Source of the DNA: Diabrotica undecimpunctata
Lineage: Eukaryota > Arthropoda > Insecta > Coleoptera > Chrysomelidae
Reading direction: 5' to 3'
Length of the DNA stretch: 64,000 nucleotides
Assembly (NCBI RefSeq): GCF_040954645.1
Contig: NC_092807.1
Coordinates: 57,019,739 to 57,083,738, forward strand
The notes beneath the pieces were generated by a model. That model made no database searches. It was given only the letters and a program-made list of their open reading frames with translations, and had not been told where the DNA came from. Position 1 is the first letter of the stretch; each line of letters begins with the position of its first letter. Shown here one piece after another: positions 40,802-53,269 of the stretch. The position numbers and the translations under genes are program-made.

Positions 40802-42229
40802 TGTGATGATTGGTGTTTAAAGAAAATAATTTATAAATTATAGACTAGATAATATTAGATGTAAAAAAGTATTTGGTTATTTTAAGAAGTTATATACTAG
40901 AGAATTTAATAAAAATTATTTATGTGAGGGCATTTTTAAGAAATTAGCATATAATAATTGTAAAAAGTTGTAGTTTAATGTTGTAAATATATTTAAGTGA
41001 GCCATGTGCATAGGCAACCAACTATACATGTGAATGATAGACAGATATACTTACTCTCCAAGTGACATTTTAGGAAATAATTGGGAATATAAAGTGGGGT
41101 TATAATAATATATTGTTTGAAATGTGTATTTTATTAAATTAGAGTGTTAGTTACTAATTTAAATATTTATTCTGATCTGAAAAGCCTAAATGTAAACAAA
41201 ATTATCAATAAAAAATGAACGAATTCTCCAGAATGCAGAATTTGACCATTGTTTACGGTCGAACATTCTCGAAATAATGGTTATGTCTGTAGAACGAACA
41301 TATATTTTTTTCGAGAACATCCATATAGAAGTAATAGAACAAATGGAACATGATCTCTTACCAGATGGTTCTGGAATATCCAAAAAGATATAAATACCCG
41401 TGATTTGGATTCAAGATGGCAGTTTTTAGTCAGAAGTCAGGCCAGTTTATTATGAAAGTTAGTAGAAGATAGACTCATTAAGTTAGTGAAGTCAATTGTT
41501 CAGAATTTTCAAGATAGTGCAGTCAGAAAAGTTTTAGTAAGAAAGTAGGTCCAGTCCATTCAGTTACAAATAGTCCAATTGTTTAATATAGTGAGTTAAA
41601 TGAAGATTAAAAATTATGCATATATTTTAATGCACATTTATAATTATACACAAGTAATTATTGAAGATTAAAAAAGTAATAGTATAAATCAACTTATAAT
41701 AATTGGATATTGGTATATTGAAAAGAAGAATAAATATAAATGCTGTTTTGCTGGTTTGCTTGGTGGTTTATAAATGCTGGTGAAGAAAAATATATCTTAA
41801 ATTGGTAGAAGCTGATAATTGGAAAAAGTAATTTCACAAAAACAAGGATAACCGAAGTACGAAGACATTCAGTGGTGATTAGAATCTATATAGTGGAAAA
41901 CAGTTCATTTAGGCATTCAGTGAAAGAAAGGTACAAAATTTTGTTAATATAATTTAGTTAATGTCATAACAATTTCAATTTTGAAGATAGTTTGTTTAAA
42001 TTTTACATTGTCTATAGAATTTAATTAGTTTTATAAGAGTATCAATTTAAAGATAGTTTATTTTAAATTTACATTGGCTAGGTTAGATATATATGTGTGT
42101 TTCATAATAGTTATAATAAAGATAATTTAAAAAAGTACTTACAAACTAATTCTTTGAGAACCGCGATAAAAACCCTATATTATTAAAATACTCATTGCTC
42201 ATCATTCAAACAAACAATACATCATAACA
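40802..42229 (+). repeat. 5' LTR of element 3
   Basis: 1428 bp, TGTGATGATT...CATAACA. A TATATAAATACC-like block near 41386-41399 could be a core promoter. Confidence 0.93.
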
Positions 42230-42248
42230 ATTTGGCACCCAACGCGGT
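42230..42248 (+). other. Putative primer-binding site of element 3
   Basis: ATTTGGCACCCAACGCGG follows the LTR, in the same position as TTTGGCGGGG in element 1. Confidence 0.65.
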
Positions 42249-42351
42249 GGCTCTCTATTTAAAAGAATTAGTTTGGGAAGATAAGTGCTCTCATATAATT
42301 AAATTAATTATCAGTAGAAAGGAAAAATTATAGATTTTATTTTAATTATAT

Positions 42352-44003
42352 TTGAACAAGGAAAGTCTCAAAATGTCTCAAGGAAAGAAAGGTACAAGAA
42401 GCAAAAAGAATGAAGAAGATGTGGAAGTAGAAACACAACCTATACAAGAGGAGAGTTTAGTTCAAGTTCCACAAGATACTGCAGAAATGAATCCAGAAAG
42501 AGAGGAAAATGTCAATATGGCAGCTTTGATGTCATTAATGATGCAGATGAACAAGACAATGGAAGAGAATACGAAAAAAATGGAAGACAATACGAAAAAA
42601 ATGGAAGAGAATTCAAAAGAAGTCAAAGAAGACATAAAAAAAATAGAACAGAAAATGGAAGAGAATACAAAAAAAATGGAAGAGAATTCAAAAGAAGTCA
42701 AAGAGGACATGAAAAAAATGGAACAGAAATTGGAAGAGAATTATAGAAAATTAGAAAAGAAAATAGAAGATAATAATAATAAAATTGTAAAGCAAATAGA
42801 AAAACAAATGGATAAAAACTTGAAACTGCAGAGAAAAAAGTAGCAAATGAAATAAAAAGTATACGGAATGACTACAAGAAAAGGATAGACAATTAGAGGA
42901 CAAAAGTAAAGAGGATTATTCAAGATAATAAGATAGATATAGAACAGAAAATAGAGTTGCAGAAATGTAACTTAGAAGTAAAAATTAACGAAGACAGGAG
43001 AAACACAGAAGAAAAATTAGACGATATACAACAAAATATCCAAATAAATAGTAATCAAATAAGAAATGTGGAACAGAGAATAGATGATATTTCACAAATG
43101 AGAGACATAGGGAGACCTTACTTAAATTTAACACATGAGACTGGGATTAAATTCTCTGGTAATATAAAAAATTTGCATCCTAGAGTATACATAAATAGTT
43201 TAAAACATAAATTAAGATTTGTGAATAATTAATGATATTAAAGATTATATTAGAGTGACATTAAATGACAATGCAGCAACTTGGTTTGCTAGTATTGAAA
43301 ATGATTTAGATAATTTTCAAACATTTGAAAATAAATTTTTAAATTATTATTGGGGTGAATTAGAGCAAGCCAAGTTTAGAGAAATTCTATATTTTGGAAA
43401 GTATAATCACAATTTAAAATCAAATATGGTAGATTATGCATTAAAACTGATAACAGTTGAAAATATTTAGAACCACCACTTAGAGAAGATGAAACAGTCT
43501 TAAATGTATCTAGACATTTTGATGCTGATGTTGTGCAAACCGTAACTGTACAAAATATTCAAACAATAGATAGTTTTATTAATTTTATTCAAAGAATACA
43601 AAGAGGCAATATGACAAGTAATAATAACAACAGAAAAAACAATAATAACTTTCAATATAATAAAAATGATAATCAACAATATAGACAATCATATAATAAT
43701 TATAGATATGGTAATAATTTACAAAATTTTAATAATAATAACAGTAATTATAATAGACAACATTTTAATAACAGTACTAATAATAATAGACAAGATTTTA
43801 ATAATCGAAGAAATACAGAGCGACCTAACTATAACAGACAGGTAAATTGTATACAAAGGAATAGAAGCTGCGAAGACAGGGAACGAAATAGTACAAGGCA
43901 AGAAAATGTGAGTAGAAGTCATAGTAGGGAAAGACATAGGACATCAGATCCAAGTGGTCAGATACCATCTGACAATTCTAATAATCAAAATTTTGTGCAG
44001 TAA
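42352..44003 (+). pseudogene. Gag of element 3, frameshifted
   Basis: Gag-like segments occur in about four frames. 42352-42843 is a coiled coil with two tandem ~25-residue units (KKMEENSKEVKED type, nt about 42590-42740). 42957-43232 carries the start of a capsid (GNIKNLHPRVYINSLKHKL). 43255-43470 has ATWFASIENDLDNFQTFENKF and LNYYWGELEQAKF. 43533-44003 is an Asn/Arg-rich tail (NNNRKNNNNFQYN). The order matches Gag of element 1, including absence of a CCHC knuckle. Small indels near 42840, 43230 and 43470 break it, so this copy cannot make its own particle protein. Confidence 0.82.
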
Positions 44004-44113
44004 ACTTTCTGAATTACAAGTTAGGCCATTGCTATTATGAAAAACCTTCTGAATTTATTTCTTTAGATGAAGAGAAAATTATTGAATCTATTAATTTAAT
44101 TTATATAAATGCT

Positions 44114-44340
44114 TTGGCCAAAAATAAAATGATTAAAATTATGATAGATACTGGTTCAGAAAGTACTTTAGTCTCGGAGAATTTTATTTTTAATACATTA
44201 AAACTATCAGATATAATAAAGATTCCAAAAATTAAAATTGTTGGTGCAAATAATAAGAAGTTGGGTGAAATTGATAAACTAGCCAATTTTAAATTAATAT
44301 TCTTAATAAAGAAATTAATATGCAAGGATTTATTGTCAAG
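44114..44340 (+). pseudogene. Protease start of element 3 pol, separated by a frameshift
   Basis: KIMIDTGSESTLVSENFI carries the DTG protease site. The frame runs to KLIFLIKKL and then shifts near 44300-44320 into the main pol frame (MQGFIVKDLCVDILMGNDELEKKKV), which holds the rest of the protease. One small indel separates them. Confidence 0.8.
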
Positions 44341-47268
44341 GATTTATGTGTTGATATATTAATGGGAAATGATGAATTGGAAAAGAAGAAAGTAAAGATA
44401 GATTTTGAAGAAAAAATGGTAACTTTGGAAGGGCAAATAATTAAATTTATGCAGAAAGATGAGGTGGAAGAAGGAATAAGAGTTGATAGGATATTATTAA
44501 AAGAAAATAATGATGTTTATGAAGAAGAAATGTATGTGAAGAATAATTATTGTAGTGAATATTTAAGGAATGGAAATTTTAAGCAGATGGATGCCTACGA
44601 GGTGGAGTGCGTAAAATTGGAAGAAAGGAATAATGAGTACATATTGAAGAATAATTTTATTTGTAAAGAAGAAGATGTGATAAAAGTTAATTGCCCTGAA
44701 GAATATAAATCAATAGTCGTTTCCATATTGCAGCAACACAAGGGACTTGTCAACAAAGAAAATAGAATTGCACAAAATTATATCCATAGTATAAAAGTTA
44801 AAGAAGAAAAAGATTTTAAAACAAAATCATACCCAATACCATATAAATACAGAGAAGAAGTAAACAAAACAATTAATAATATGTTAGAAGATGGAATCAT
44901 TGAGAAGGCAGACACACGTTTTATAAATCCTATAGTAGTAGTACGTAAAAGATCAGGTGAAATCAGGTTATGTTTGGATGCAAGGAATATTAACAAGATC
45001 ACTGAAAAGCAATTTGAAGCACCAATGAGTATAGATGGAATACTAGGAAGAATTACAGGAATGTCATTTTTCACTAAAATTGATTTACAGCATAGCTTTT
45101 GGTTAATACCTCTAGAAAGAAAAAGTAGACAGTATACAGGATTTCAGATAGATGAAGTAGTATATCAATTCAAAGTAGTACCATTTGGACTTCAATCATC
45201 TTGCAGTGCTCTATGTAGATGTCTTCATGATATTTTGGATCAATATGAACATTTTGTAATTCACTACATTGATGATATATTAATTTTTTCTAAAACGGCT
45301 GAAGATCATGAGAAACACCTAAAAATTATAATAAACAAATTAGACAAAGTTGGACTAAAAATAAATCAAGAAAAATGTACATTTTTTCAAAAAGAAGTAA
45401 TATATCTAGGTTATAAACTTAACACTAAGGGAATCGAAATGGATCCAGAACGGACACAAGTCATTCAGGAATATAAAACACCACACAATTTAAGAACTTT
45501 AAGAGGATTCATTGGAATAATTAATTATTATAAAAGGATGATACCAGATCTAAGTATAAAAGAAATTCCATTACTTGAACTACTGAGAAAAGGTGTAAAA
45601 TGGAGATGGGATCAGAGAAGAGAACTAGCATTCCAAGAGATTAAAAACATTTTTCTGTCAAATTTGAAAATATACTATCCTGACTACACACAGCCATTCA
45701 TATTAAGAACAGATGCATCAATAGAGAGATTATCAGGGGTATTATTACAAATACATGATGGGGTCGAATACCCAATACAATTCATTTCAAGAATTACAAA
45801 GCCACATGAAAAGGGTTACTCAGTTTCAGAATTAGAACTAGCAAGTATAATACACTGTGTCACAAAATTAAGATTTTATTTGTTGGGTAATGAATTTACA
45901 ATAGAAACAGATCACCAAGCTTTAACATCTATATTAAATAACAAATATGGAAACAGTAGAATACATCGGTGGAGTCTAATATTGAGTGAATACTCCTTTG
46001 AAATCAAATACATTTCTGGAAAATCCAATATAGTGGCAGATGCTTTATCAAGGTTAGAAAATACATCACAAAAAGGGCAGCGAACAATAAAAATTGGATT
46101 AAATCAATTAGTAGAAAGTACAGGATTATATTCTAAAGAAGAAATTATAAGAGATCAGATCAATTTGAGTGAAAAACAAAAAGTCCTTAGGAAAGATGGG
46201 GTATATTATAAAATAATAAATGGCATAGAAGTATATGTAATAACTAGAACTTTAGCAAAGAAAATATTGAAAAATTTACATAACAATTATATGCATATTG
46301 GTTCAAGAAAGCTATGGATGCTATTTAGGGACAATTATTTTGCAAAGAATGACATAAGTATAGCAAAAGAAATTGCTACTCAATGCCCAATATGTCAACT
46401 AAACAAAGAAAAGAATTTCAAAAACCAGAACACATATAAATCTAATGTTGTATATGAAAAACTAAATACAGTTTCCATGGATTTTATTTCAAATTTAGTT
46501 CTCAGTCCAACAGGAAAAAAGCATATACTAGTGATAGTTGATTTATATATAAAATTTATTAAACTATATCCCTGCTTCAGAACAAATGTTAAAACATTAA
46601 AATTATATATTAATCAATTTTTCGAAGAAATAGGACCATTTAGAAATTGCATAATAGATAATGCTACATATTTTAACAACCAAAAATTTCGGACATTTTG
46701 TGAGAAAAAGGGAATCAACATTCATTTTACAAGTATCAGACATCCTCAGGCAAATCCTGCAGAAAGATATATTAAAGAAGTTATAAAATATTTAAGGATA
46801 CTGTGCCAAAATCAACATGAAACTTGGCAGCAACATATACCACAAGTAGAATATTTTTTAAATAATACACATAATTTGAATACAGAGGAAGTACCAGAAT
46901 ATTTAATGTTTGGCCATATAGGAAACAGAAAGTGGATTAGTGAATATAATCAGGATATGTTAGAACAAGTAATGCAGAAAGTGAATAACCGAATTAGGAG
47001 GAAAGCTGAAAAATATATCAGAAGACAAAATCGAAATATAAAAAAACCAATCACATTTCAAAAAGGAGACCTAGTGTTAATTCGTTCACTTAGAAAAAGT
47101 AATGTTAAAGAAAACCGTTGTAAGAAATTACAACCAATGTTTGAAGGTCCATACAGAATTGAAAATCAGAATGGACTAAATAGTTATGTGTTAATAGATG
47201 CAGAGAACAGACTAAGAGGCATGTTTCATATCAACGACATTTTTCAATATCATGAAGAGAATGAATAA
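44320..47268 (+). CDS. pol: Pol of element 3 (protease C-part, RT, RNase H, integrase)
   Basis: 982 residues, uninterrupted. RT has LCLDARNIN near 216, DLQHSFWLIPL near 255 and catalytic YIDD near 315. RNase H has RTDASIERLSG near 465 and ETDHQALTS near 530. The integrase zinc region LHNNYMHIG...CPICQLN lies near 650-695. The catalytic acids are Asp in VSMDFIS (about 719), Asp in IIDNATYF (about 778) and Glu in NPAERYI (about 812). A GPY-type module (FEGPYRIENQNGLNSYVL) is near 945-962. All polymerase and integrase catalytic residues are present, unlike element 1. Only the first ~60 residues of the protease lie in another frame. Confidence 0.93.
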   Translation: MQGFIVKDLCVDILMGNDELEKKKVKIDFEEKMVTLEGQIIKFMQKDEVEEGIRVDRILLKENNDVYEEEMYVKNNYCSEYLRNGNFKQMDAYEVECVKLEERNNEYILKNNFICKEEDVIKVNCPEEYKSIVVSILQQHKGLVNKENRIAQNYIHSIKVKEEKDFKTKSYPIPYKYREEVNKTINNMLEDGIIEKADTRFINPIVVVRKRSGEIRLCLDARNINKITEKQFEAPMSIDGILGRITGMSFFTKIDLQHSFWLIPLERKSRQYTGFQIDEVVYQFKVVPFGLQSSCSALCRCLHDILDQYEHFVIHYIDDILIFSKTAEDHEKHLKIIINKLDKVGLKINQEKCTFFQKEVIYLGYKLNTKGIEMDPERTQVIQEYKTPHNLRTLRGFIGIINYYKRMIPDLSIKEIPLLELLRKGVKWRWDQRRELAFQEIKNIFLSNLKIYYPDYTQPFILRTDASIERLSGVLLQIHDGVEYPIQFISRITKPHEKGYSVSELELASIIHCVTKLRFYLLGNEFTIETDHQALTSILNNKYGNSRIHRWSLILSEYSFEIKYISGKSNIVADALSRLENTSQKGQRTIKIGLNQLVESTGLYSKEEIIRDQINLSEKQKVLRKDGVYYKIINGIEVYVITRTLAKKILKNLHNNYMHIGSRKLWMLFRDNYFAKNDISIAKEIATQCPICQLNKEKNFKNQNTYKSNVVYEKLNTVSMDFISNLVLSPTGKKHILVIVDLYIKFIKLYPCFRTNVKTLKLYINQFFEEIGPFRNCIIDNATYFNNQKFRTFCEKKGINIHFTSIRHPQANPAERYIKEVIKYLRILCQNQHETWQQHIPQVEYFLNNTHNLNTEEVPEYLMFGHIGNRKWISEYNQDMLEQVMQKVNNRIRRKAEKYIRRQNRNIKKPITFQKGDLVLIRSLRKSNVKENRCKKLQPMFEGPYRIENQNGLNSYVLIDAENRLRGMFHINDIFQYHEENE

Positions 47269-47799
47269 TGTTTTCTATACCTTTAACACAAATATAAAAA
47301 CACTAACAATTCACTGATATATCCATTTTATTCAATAGACTTGATTTGTTAAATAGATGGTAGATTTTATTGTTGTGAATCAATTTGACATCATACTTGT
47401 TGTCTTGTACATATGGAAATTATTTTGTACCCTAAAAATCATAATTTGGGGTTAGATACAAAATTGAATTTATAAATGTCTTTCTAATATACCTAATAAA
47501 GTGTAAAACTTACCAATTCATATGGATGAAAGCCTGTTGAATGGAAATAATTCCTAGATTTTGTTTATAAATAAACATAACACAATAATAGATGATTAGA
47601 TTATATGTTTATTTTCTGATAGCCTCCATTTTCAATTGCTTTATTTGACATGACAGTTTGACATAGACAGCGAACAGGGATGTATTTAACACATTTAAAA
47701 AAAAAAATTTTGATTTATTAAATTTAATAAGGTATGAGAAAATTAATATTTAAAAAAATAATAAGTAAATTATTTATTTTAAATATTATTTTGGGGTAT
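47269..47799 (+). other. 3' untranslated region of element 3
   Basis: About 530 bp without a frame. A purine-poor TTTTGGGGTAT precedes the LTR, so the polypurine tract is weak or altered. Confidence 0.7.
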
Positions 47800-49082
47800 T
47801 GTGATGATTGGTGTTTAAAGAAAATAATTTATAAATTATAGACTAGATAATATTAGATGTAAAAAAGTATTTGGTTATTTTAAGAAGTTATGTACTAGAG
47901 AATTTAATAAAAATTATTTATGTGAGGGCATTTTTAAGAAATTAGCATATAATAATTGTAAAAAGTTGTAGTTTAATGTTGTAAATATATTTAAGTGAGC
48001 CATGTGCATAGGCAACCAACTATACATGTGAATGATAGACAGATATACTTACTCTCCAAGTGACATTTTAGGAAATAATTGGGAATATAAAGTGGGGTTA
48101 TAATAATATATTGTTTGAAATGTGTATTTTATTAAATTAGAGTGTTAGTTACTAATTTAAATATTTATTCTGATCTGAAAAGCCTAAATGTAAACAAAAT
48201 TATCAATAAAAAATGAACGAATTCTCCAGAATGCAGAATTTGACCATTGTTTACGGTCGAACATTCTCGAAATAATGGTTATGTCTGTAGAACGAACATA
48301 TATTTTTTTCGAGAACATCCATATAGAAGTAATAGAACAAATGGAACATGATCTCTTACCAGATGGTTCTGGAATATCCAAAAAGATATAAATACCCGTG
48401 ATTTGGATTCAAGATGGCAGTTTTTAGTCAGAAGTCAGGCCAGTTTATTATGAAAGTTAGTAGAAGATAGACTCATTAAGTTAGTGAAGTCAATTGTTCA
48501 GAATTTTCAAGATAGTGCAGTCAGAAAAGTTTTAGTAAGAAAGTAGGTCCAGTCCATTCAGTTACAAATAGTCCTATTGTTTAATATAGTGAGTTAAATG
48601 AAGATTAAAAATTATGCATATATTTTAATGCACATTTATAATTATACACAAGTAATTATTGAAGATTAAAAAAGTAATAGTATAAATCAACTTATAATAA
48701 TTGGATATTGGTATATTGAAAAGAAGAATAAATATAAATGCTGTTTTGCTGGTTTGCTTGGTGGTTTATAAATGCTGGTGAAGAAAAATATATCTTAAAT
48801 TGGTAGAAGCTGATAATTGGAAAAAGTAATTTCACAAAAACAAGGATAACCGAAGTACGAAGACATTCAGTGGTGATTAGAATCTATATAGTGGAAAACA
48901 GTTCATTTAGGCATTCAGTGAAAGAAAGGTACAAAATTTTGTTAATATAATTTAGTTAATGTCATAACAATTTCAATTTTGAAGATAGTTTGTTTAAATT
49001 TTACATTGTCTATAGAATTTAATTAGTTTTATAAGAGTATCAATTTAAAGATAGTTTATTTTAAATTTACATTGGCTAGGTT

Positions 49083-49136
<54 letters not shown>

Positions 49137-49261
49137 TTCATAATAGTTATAATAAAGATAATTTAAAAAAGTACTTACAAACTAATTCTTTGAGAACCGC
49201 GATAAAAACCCTATATTATTAAAATACTCATTGCTCATCATTCAAACAAACAATACATCAT

Positions 49262-49265
<4 letters not shown>
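47800..49265 (+). repeat. 3' LTR of element 3
   Basis: 1466 bp. Identical to the 5' LTR except about two substitutions and a TA expansion at 49086-49132 (about +38 bp). Confidence 0.93.

Positions 49266-49340
<75 letters not shown>
49266..49340. repeat. (TA)n tract
   Basis: About 75 bp of TA directly after the 3' LTR of element 3. Confidence 0.95.
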
Positions 49341-49341
<1 letters not shown>

Positions 49342-49342
49342 T

Positions 49343-49920
49343 GATTATCCCATCCTACACAACATAAACTGGCAGCCTATGATAGCATTTTACATAGATT
49401 AATAGAAATTCAATGTCAAAATATAAATTTCAAACAAAATTAAACATCATTAAGCAAATATCAGTAAACAATGGGTACAACGAACAAACAATTAATAACA
49501 TCTCAAATCAAAAACTACACAAGAAAGCCCCGAAATTAGTATTTCCAACACCAGAGAAAAAATCCAGTACCTTCTGCTCGATTACATAGACAGACAAAAT
49601 AACACAAATAGCAAAACACTTAAAAAAGAAATGTCCAAATACTTACATCGATCAAACTAGTAGAACTGTTAACAAACGTAAACCAGAAGATCTTCACATC
49701 CAAAATAAAGGCCTTAGGCTATCTTTATTAAAATCCTTGGAAATTATCTAATTAAATAACAGACATAATTCTGAAAGTTGAGACAAACAGTTCTCCCCTC
49801 CTCAACCTATTTCGGTAAAGACTATAAATTATAAATACTTACAAAAATAGATTACTTGAGAAAGGCACTCTACCGAAATAGCTATAGTGGTAAGATATTA
49901 TAATAAATTTTGTGGAAGTT
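49343..49920 (+). pseudogene. Penelope-like element remnant with ribozyme-like end
   Basis: KLAAYDSILHRLIEI (49365-49412) is the RT-thumb block conserved in PLEs. NNGYNEQTINNIS follows across a shift. Then comes CPNTYIDQTSRTV (49634-49670), the YIG-type strand of a GIY-YIG nuclease with Gly changed to Asp. At 49853-49895 the sequence CTTGAGAA, AGG...ACC, GAAATAGCT resembles a decayed hammerhead core. Stops throughout. Confidence 0.7.
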
Positions 49921-50379
49921 TTAAAAACAAATTTTTCAGTGTTTTATTGTTATATAAAATAAATTTCCATCAAATAACGGTCGAATTCATCACTTATTTA
50001 AAAGAAGTCAGTACAGGACTTTTGACCATATTATTTTCCAGATTACTTTTGAAAATTTGCAACACAAAATATCTTGTTTTTAAACATGTGTTTGCAAAAT
50101 AAAGTGTTTCCGAAATATATACAATTAAGAACGAAGAACCTGAGCCCAGTGGCACAAAAAGGGATAAGGGATCCTCGATAACATTGAGGAAAGCTGGGAA
50201 AAACTGAAAAATAACACTATCATATAAAAAAAACCGCATGATTTAGAGAGGAAGTAAGACAAAATGTAAAAAAAGAAGAAAATCTTTTTACAATACAGTA
50301 ACCTACAAATATAACAAGCATATAATTACTATAAACAAATCAAAAATGGAATAAATACTTTAGTTAAAAAAATAGAAAG

Positions 50380-51950
50380 GGGAAAAAAATTAATTACCTA
50401 TATAAGATAAAACATATTTAGAAGGAAACATGGACAGACTACTTTAGATCTCTATTTGCTAGTGACGATAATAAACCAACAACACCAGAAATGATGACAA
50501 ACGATGTAATAAATATTGGGAGAAAAGACGCAAAGGTAAGAAAATTAAAAAATAAAAAATTGCCGGTGAAGGCAGAATACCGAATGAACTTCTAAAGTAA
50601 GGGGAACCAGATCTATATAAATAACTATTAAAACTAAGCGAAAAAGTAATAGAACAAAATAAAATACCATATGAATGAAGATCAAGCATCCTAATACCCC
50701 TCTTCAAATAAAGAGACAAATAGAAACCGAAGAATTACAGAGTTTATTAAACACAACACTAAAATTTTAAACCAAACTGATAAAAAATAAACTAAATGAA
50801 ATTATAACACTAGCAGAAGACAACAAGGTTTAACACTAGAAACGCGACCGTTCCAATTTTGACCCATTTCGAAATTCATCTCTGTGCAGTAAATATTCTA
50901 TACTTGCTATAGCTTTAAAATTTTATGACATTTTGTGAATTATCTGGTACTTTACATACAGAAAACTATATATCTACAATGATAACAAATTTTTTGTTTT
51001 TTTACGAAAATACCTTAAAATGCGGATAGGTCATTCTTGACCCAGATATCTATATTAGTATAAACTATTTACGATTGATATATACTAATTTATATTGGAA
51101 TTTAGGGGTTTACTACTAACTTATAACTAATGGCAATAGAATGAGAATGGCGAAATACATAATACCGTCTGAATGGAAGGGATACCATACTTACGTTCGC
51201 CAGATCGTCCATCGCATGGAGAAAAACACTACAACTTTCTCAAAGTAAAGATAATTTACTGCATGATAAAGTATGCTGCACCAATTCAATATAACTGCAG
51301 AAAATTAAACATGTCAATTTTTCCAAAAAAGACAAAAAGCATGGTCATAACAGCAAATTTATGAGAATGTAAATTGGAGCTGGAAGCTCACAATATAAAA
51401 CAACAAGTGATGGAGTGTAAATATCTAGACACCACACTACTAGCTCTGGAAAGCTCGAAACAGAAGTGGTAGATCAAGTGAATAAAGCAAACACCGCCTC
51501 ATGTTGCCTGAATACACCAATATGGAGAAATAAAAATATCGAGAAAGAAATGAAAGACAGAATTTAAAAAATAGTCACTAAACAATATTGACATACTCGG
51601 CAGAAACACAACCTGGCAAAGAGAAGACAAAAATTATGATAGAAACAGCAGAGATGAAAACTCTTAGAAAAATGTAATAGTAAGTAGTAATGTCATAGTA
51701 AGACACTATGGGATAAAGCAAGAAGTACGAATGAGATATACTACAAAGATGCAAGGTAAAGAACATCAAGAGCTGGGTAAGAAATGGACGAGTAGAATGC
51801 AACGATCACGCAAACCGAATAACAACGAATAGAGTAGTAAAGACGACAATAGACGGTTCCCCAATAAGAAGAACAACAACTTACTGGAGCCACATTGAAA
51901 AGCAGACAGACTTATGTCTATATAAAAAGAAGAAGAAGAAGAAAACATCT
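50380..51950 (+). pseudogene. Non-LTR RT remnant, interrupted
   Basis: WTDYFRSLFAS near 50430-50465 and, across shifts, blocks equivalent to LSEKVIEQNKIPYEW and LIPLFK near 50635-50710 mark the start of RT. After an interruption, SIFPKKTKSMVITAN (51318-51360), a YLD/G strand near 51420 and TYSAET near 51590 lead into the basic C-terminal tail (to about 51850). The 3' end is an AAGAAGAAG run near 51925-51945. The C-terminal motif set is a highly repeated insect RT type. No intact frame remains. Confidence 0.7.
50830..51130. other. Insertion within the RT remnant, possible piggyBac-type MITE
   Basis: At TTAA (50830-50833) the RT similarity breaks and CACTAGAAACGCGACCG begins, reminiscent of piggyBac-family termini. 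RT similarity resumes near 51150. A matching right terminus was not found, so the identity is weak. Confidence 0.35.
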
Positions 51951-51969
51951 TCGGACAGCTTACAAGAAT

Positions 51970-52700
51970 GTAAACAACAAATACAAAAAAGACATAAAAA
52001 ATATATTTGGAGATACGAACACCAAAATGTAGGACTCGAATCATTCATCTCATCACTCATCACTCAAAAAGAAACAACTGGGATAAAAAAAATGGCAATA
52101 GAGATCGACTACTGGTATTTTGTATCTCATCACATTATTTTTTTAAAACGATACTTAAACATAAGACGATACACAGAAAAACATGAAGATCTTCGGAAGC
52201 AAAGCATCAAAACCAAATCGATCACATACTGGTTTTTTCAAAACACAAAAACTGGCTAGTAGACGTAAGAAGAGTATAAGAAGCAAATGAGGAATTAGAC
52301 TACCTACTAGTCAGGATTAAAATTAAGATGGAATAAGCCAGACACAAAATTAGAAAATTACGAAGAAAGATGCAAAAATCAAATGAAAAAGAAACCAAAA
52401 ATATACTGGCATGAGAAAATATCGCATTCAGAACTATGGAGAATACCAAAATAAGAGAAGGTATCAATTAACATTAACAGAAATAAATTCAAATAGATTA
52501 AGCATACTAAGGAAAGATCAAACTACCATATCCAGGCAGACACTCAAGTTTACTTGTATATATTTAGCAATGAAGGTGGTACTTTTAGACTGAGAAGTCA
52601 AGATAGTTTGTCTAGTGTAAATTGCCACCATTATTATTAAGATTTGGGCTGCTGAAGAAGGCACATAAATTTTAAACCAAACTTACATATTTACACTTAC
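51970..52700 (+). pseudogene. Penelope-like element remnant (N-terminal region and 3' end)
   Basis: The block WRYEHQNVGLESFISSLIT, then TTGIKKMAIEIDYWYFVSHH (52000-52130), resembles a conserved N-terminal region of PLE proteins. The tail near 52640-52690 contains GCTGCTGAAGAAGGCAC followed by AAACC, a decayed hammerhead-like core. In between is degenerate coding sequence. Confidence 0.55.
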
Positions 52701-53139
52701 ACTTTTTTATAATATTAATAAGCAAATAATAACAAGCTCAAAAGTGTAAAGAAAACAAATTTAAATGTGATGTAGGGCACATATCTTTATAAGCTTTAGC
52801 AATTATCTGTTTCTATATTACTTTCATCATAAAATATAAGCTCGCCGAAGAGAGATTATTAATAACAAATCCATGTTATATTAAGAGTACAACGTACATT
52901 TAATTTTGGTGAGATTTATTCTTGTTTGTTTAAATTTTCCGGACTCCAGCCTGGCATATTCTAAAATTACGTTTGCTGGCAACCCCACTCAAATAAAAAA
53001 TTTTTACCTTACAAATTTTCGAACACATTGAAATGAGTTTTTTAGTGTTCTTGTAATTTAGTTAAATGGTATAATTATAGTTTTTACTTATATATTTTAA
53101 TGTACCTATATATGTTACAAAACATAAAGTTCTGATATA
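52701..53139. other. No gene recognised
   Basis: AT-rich sequence. Nothing could be supported. Confidence 0.5.
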
Positions 53140-53269
53140 CTAAATTATTGCAATTTGCAGTACCGCCATCCTTTCTACAAAGTCGGTACTTTTTTTTAAC
53201 ATAATCTCCAATATTAAAATCTTTGTTTGTACCACCGTGTAAATTTTTAAAATAAAATAAAAAAATAAT

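Larger units (their letters stand above)
40802..49265 (+). mobile_element. Ty3/Gypsy element 3
   Basis: LTR, primer site, gag remnants, a long intact pol and LTR. Apart from a TA expansion in the 3' copy, the LTRs differ at only about two positions over 1.43 kb, so insertion was very recent. Both borders lie in TA repeats, which hides any target duplication. It belongs to the same lineage as element 1 (LCLDARNIN, HSFWLIPL, NPAER/NPSER). No env-like frame is present downstream of pol. Confidence 0.93.
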
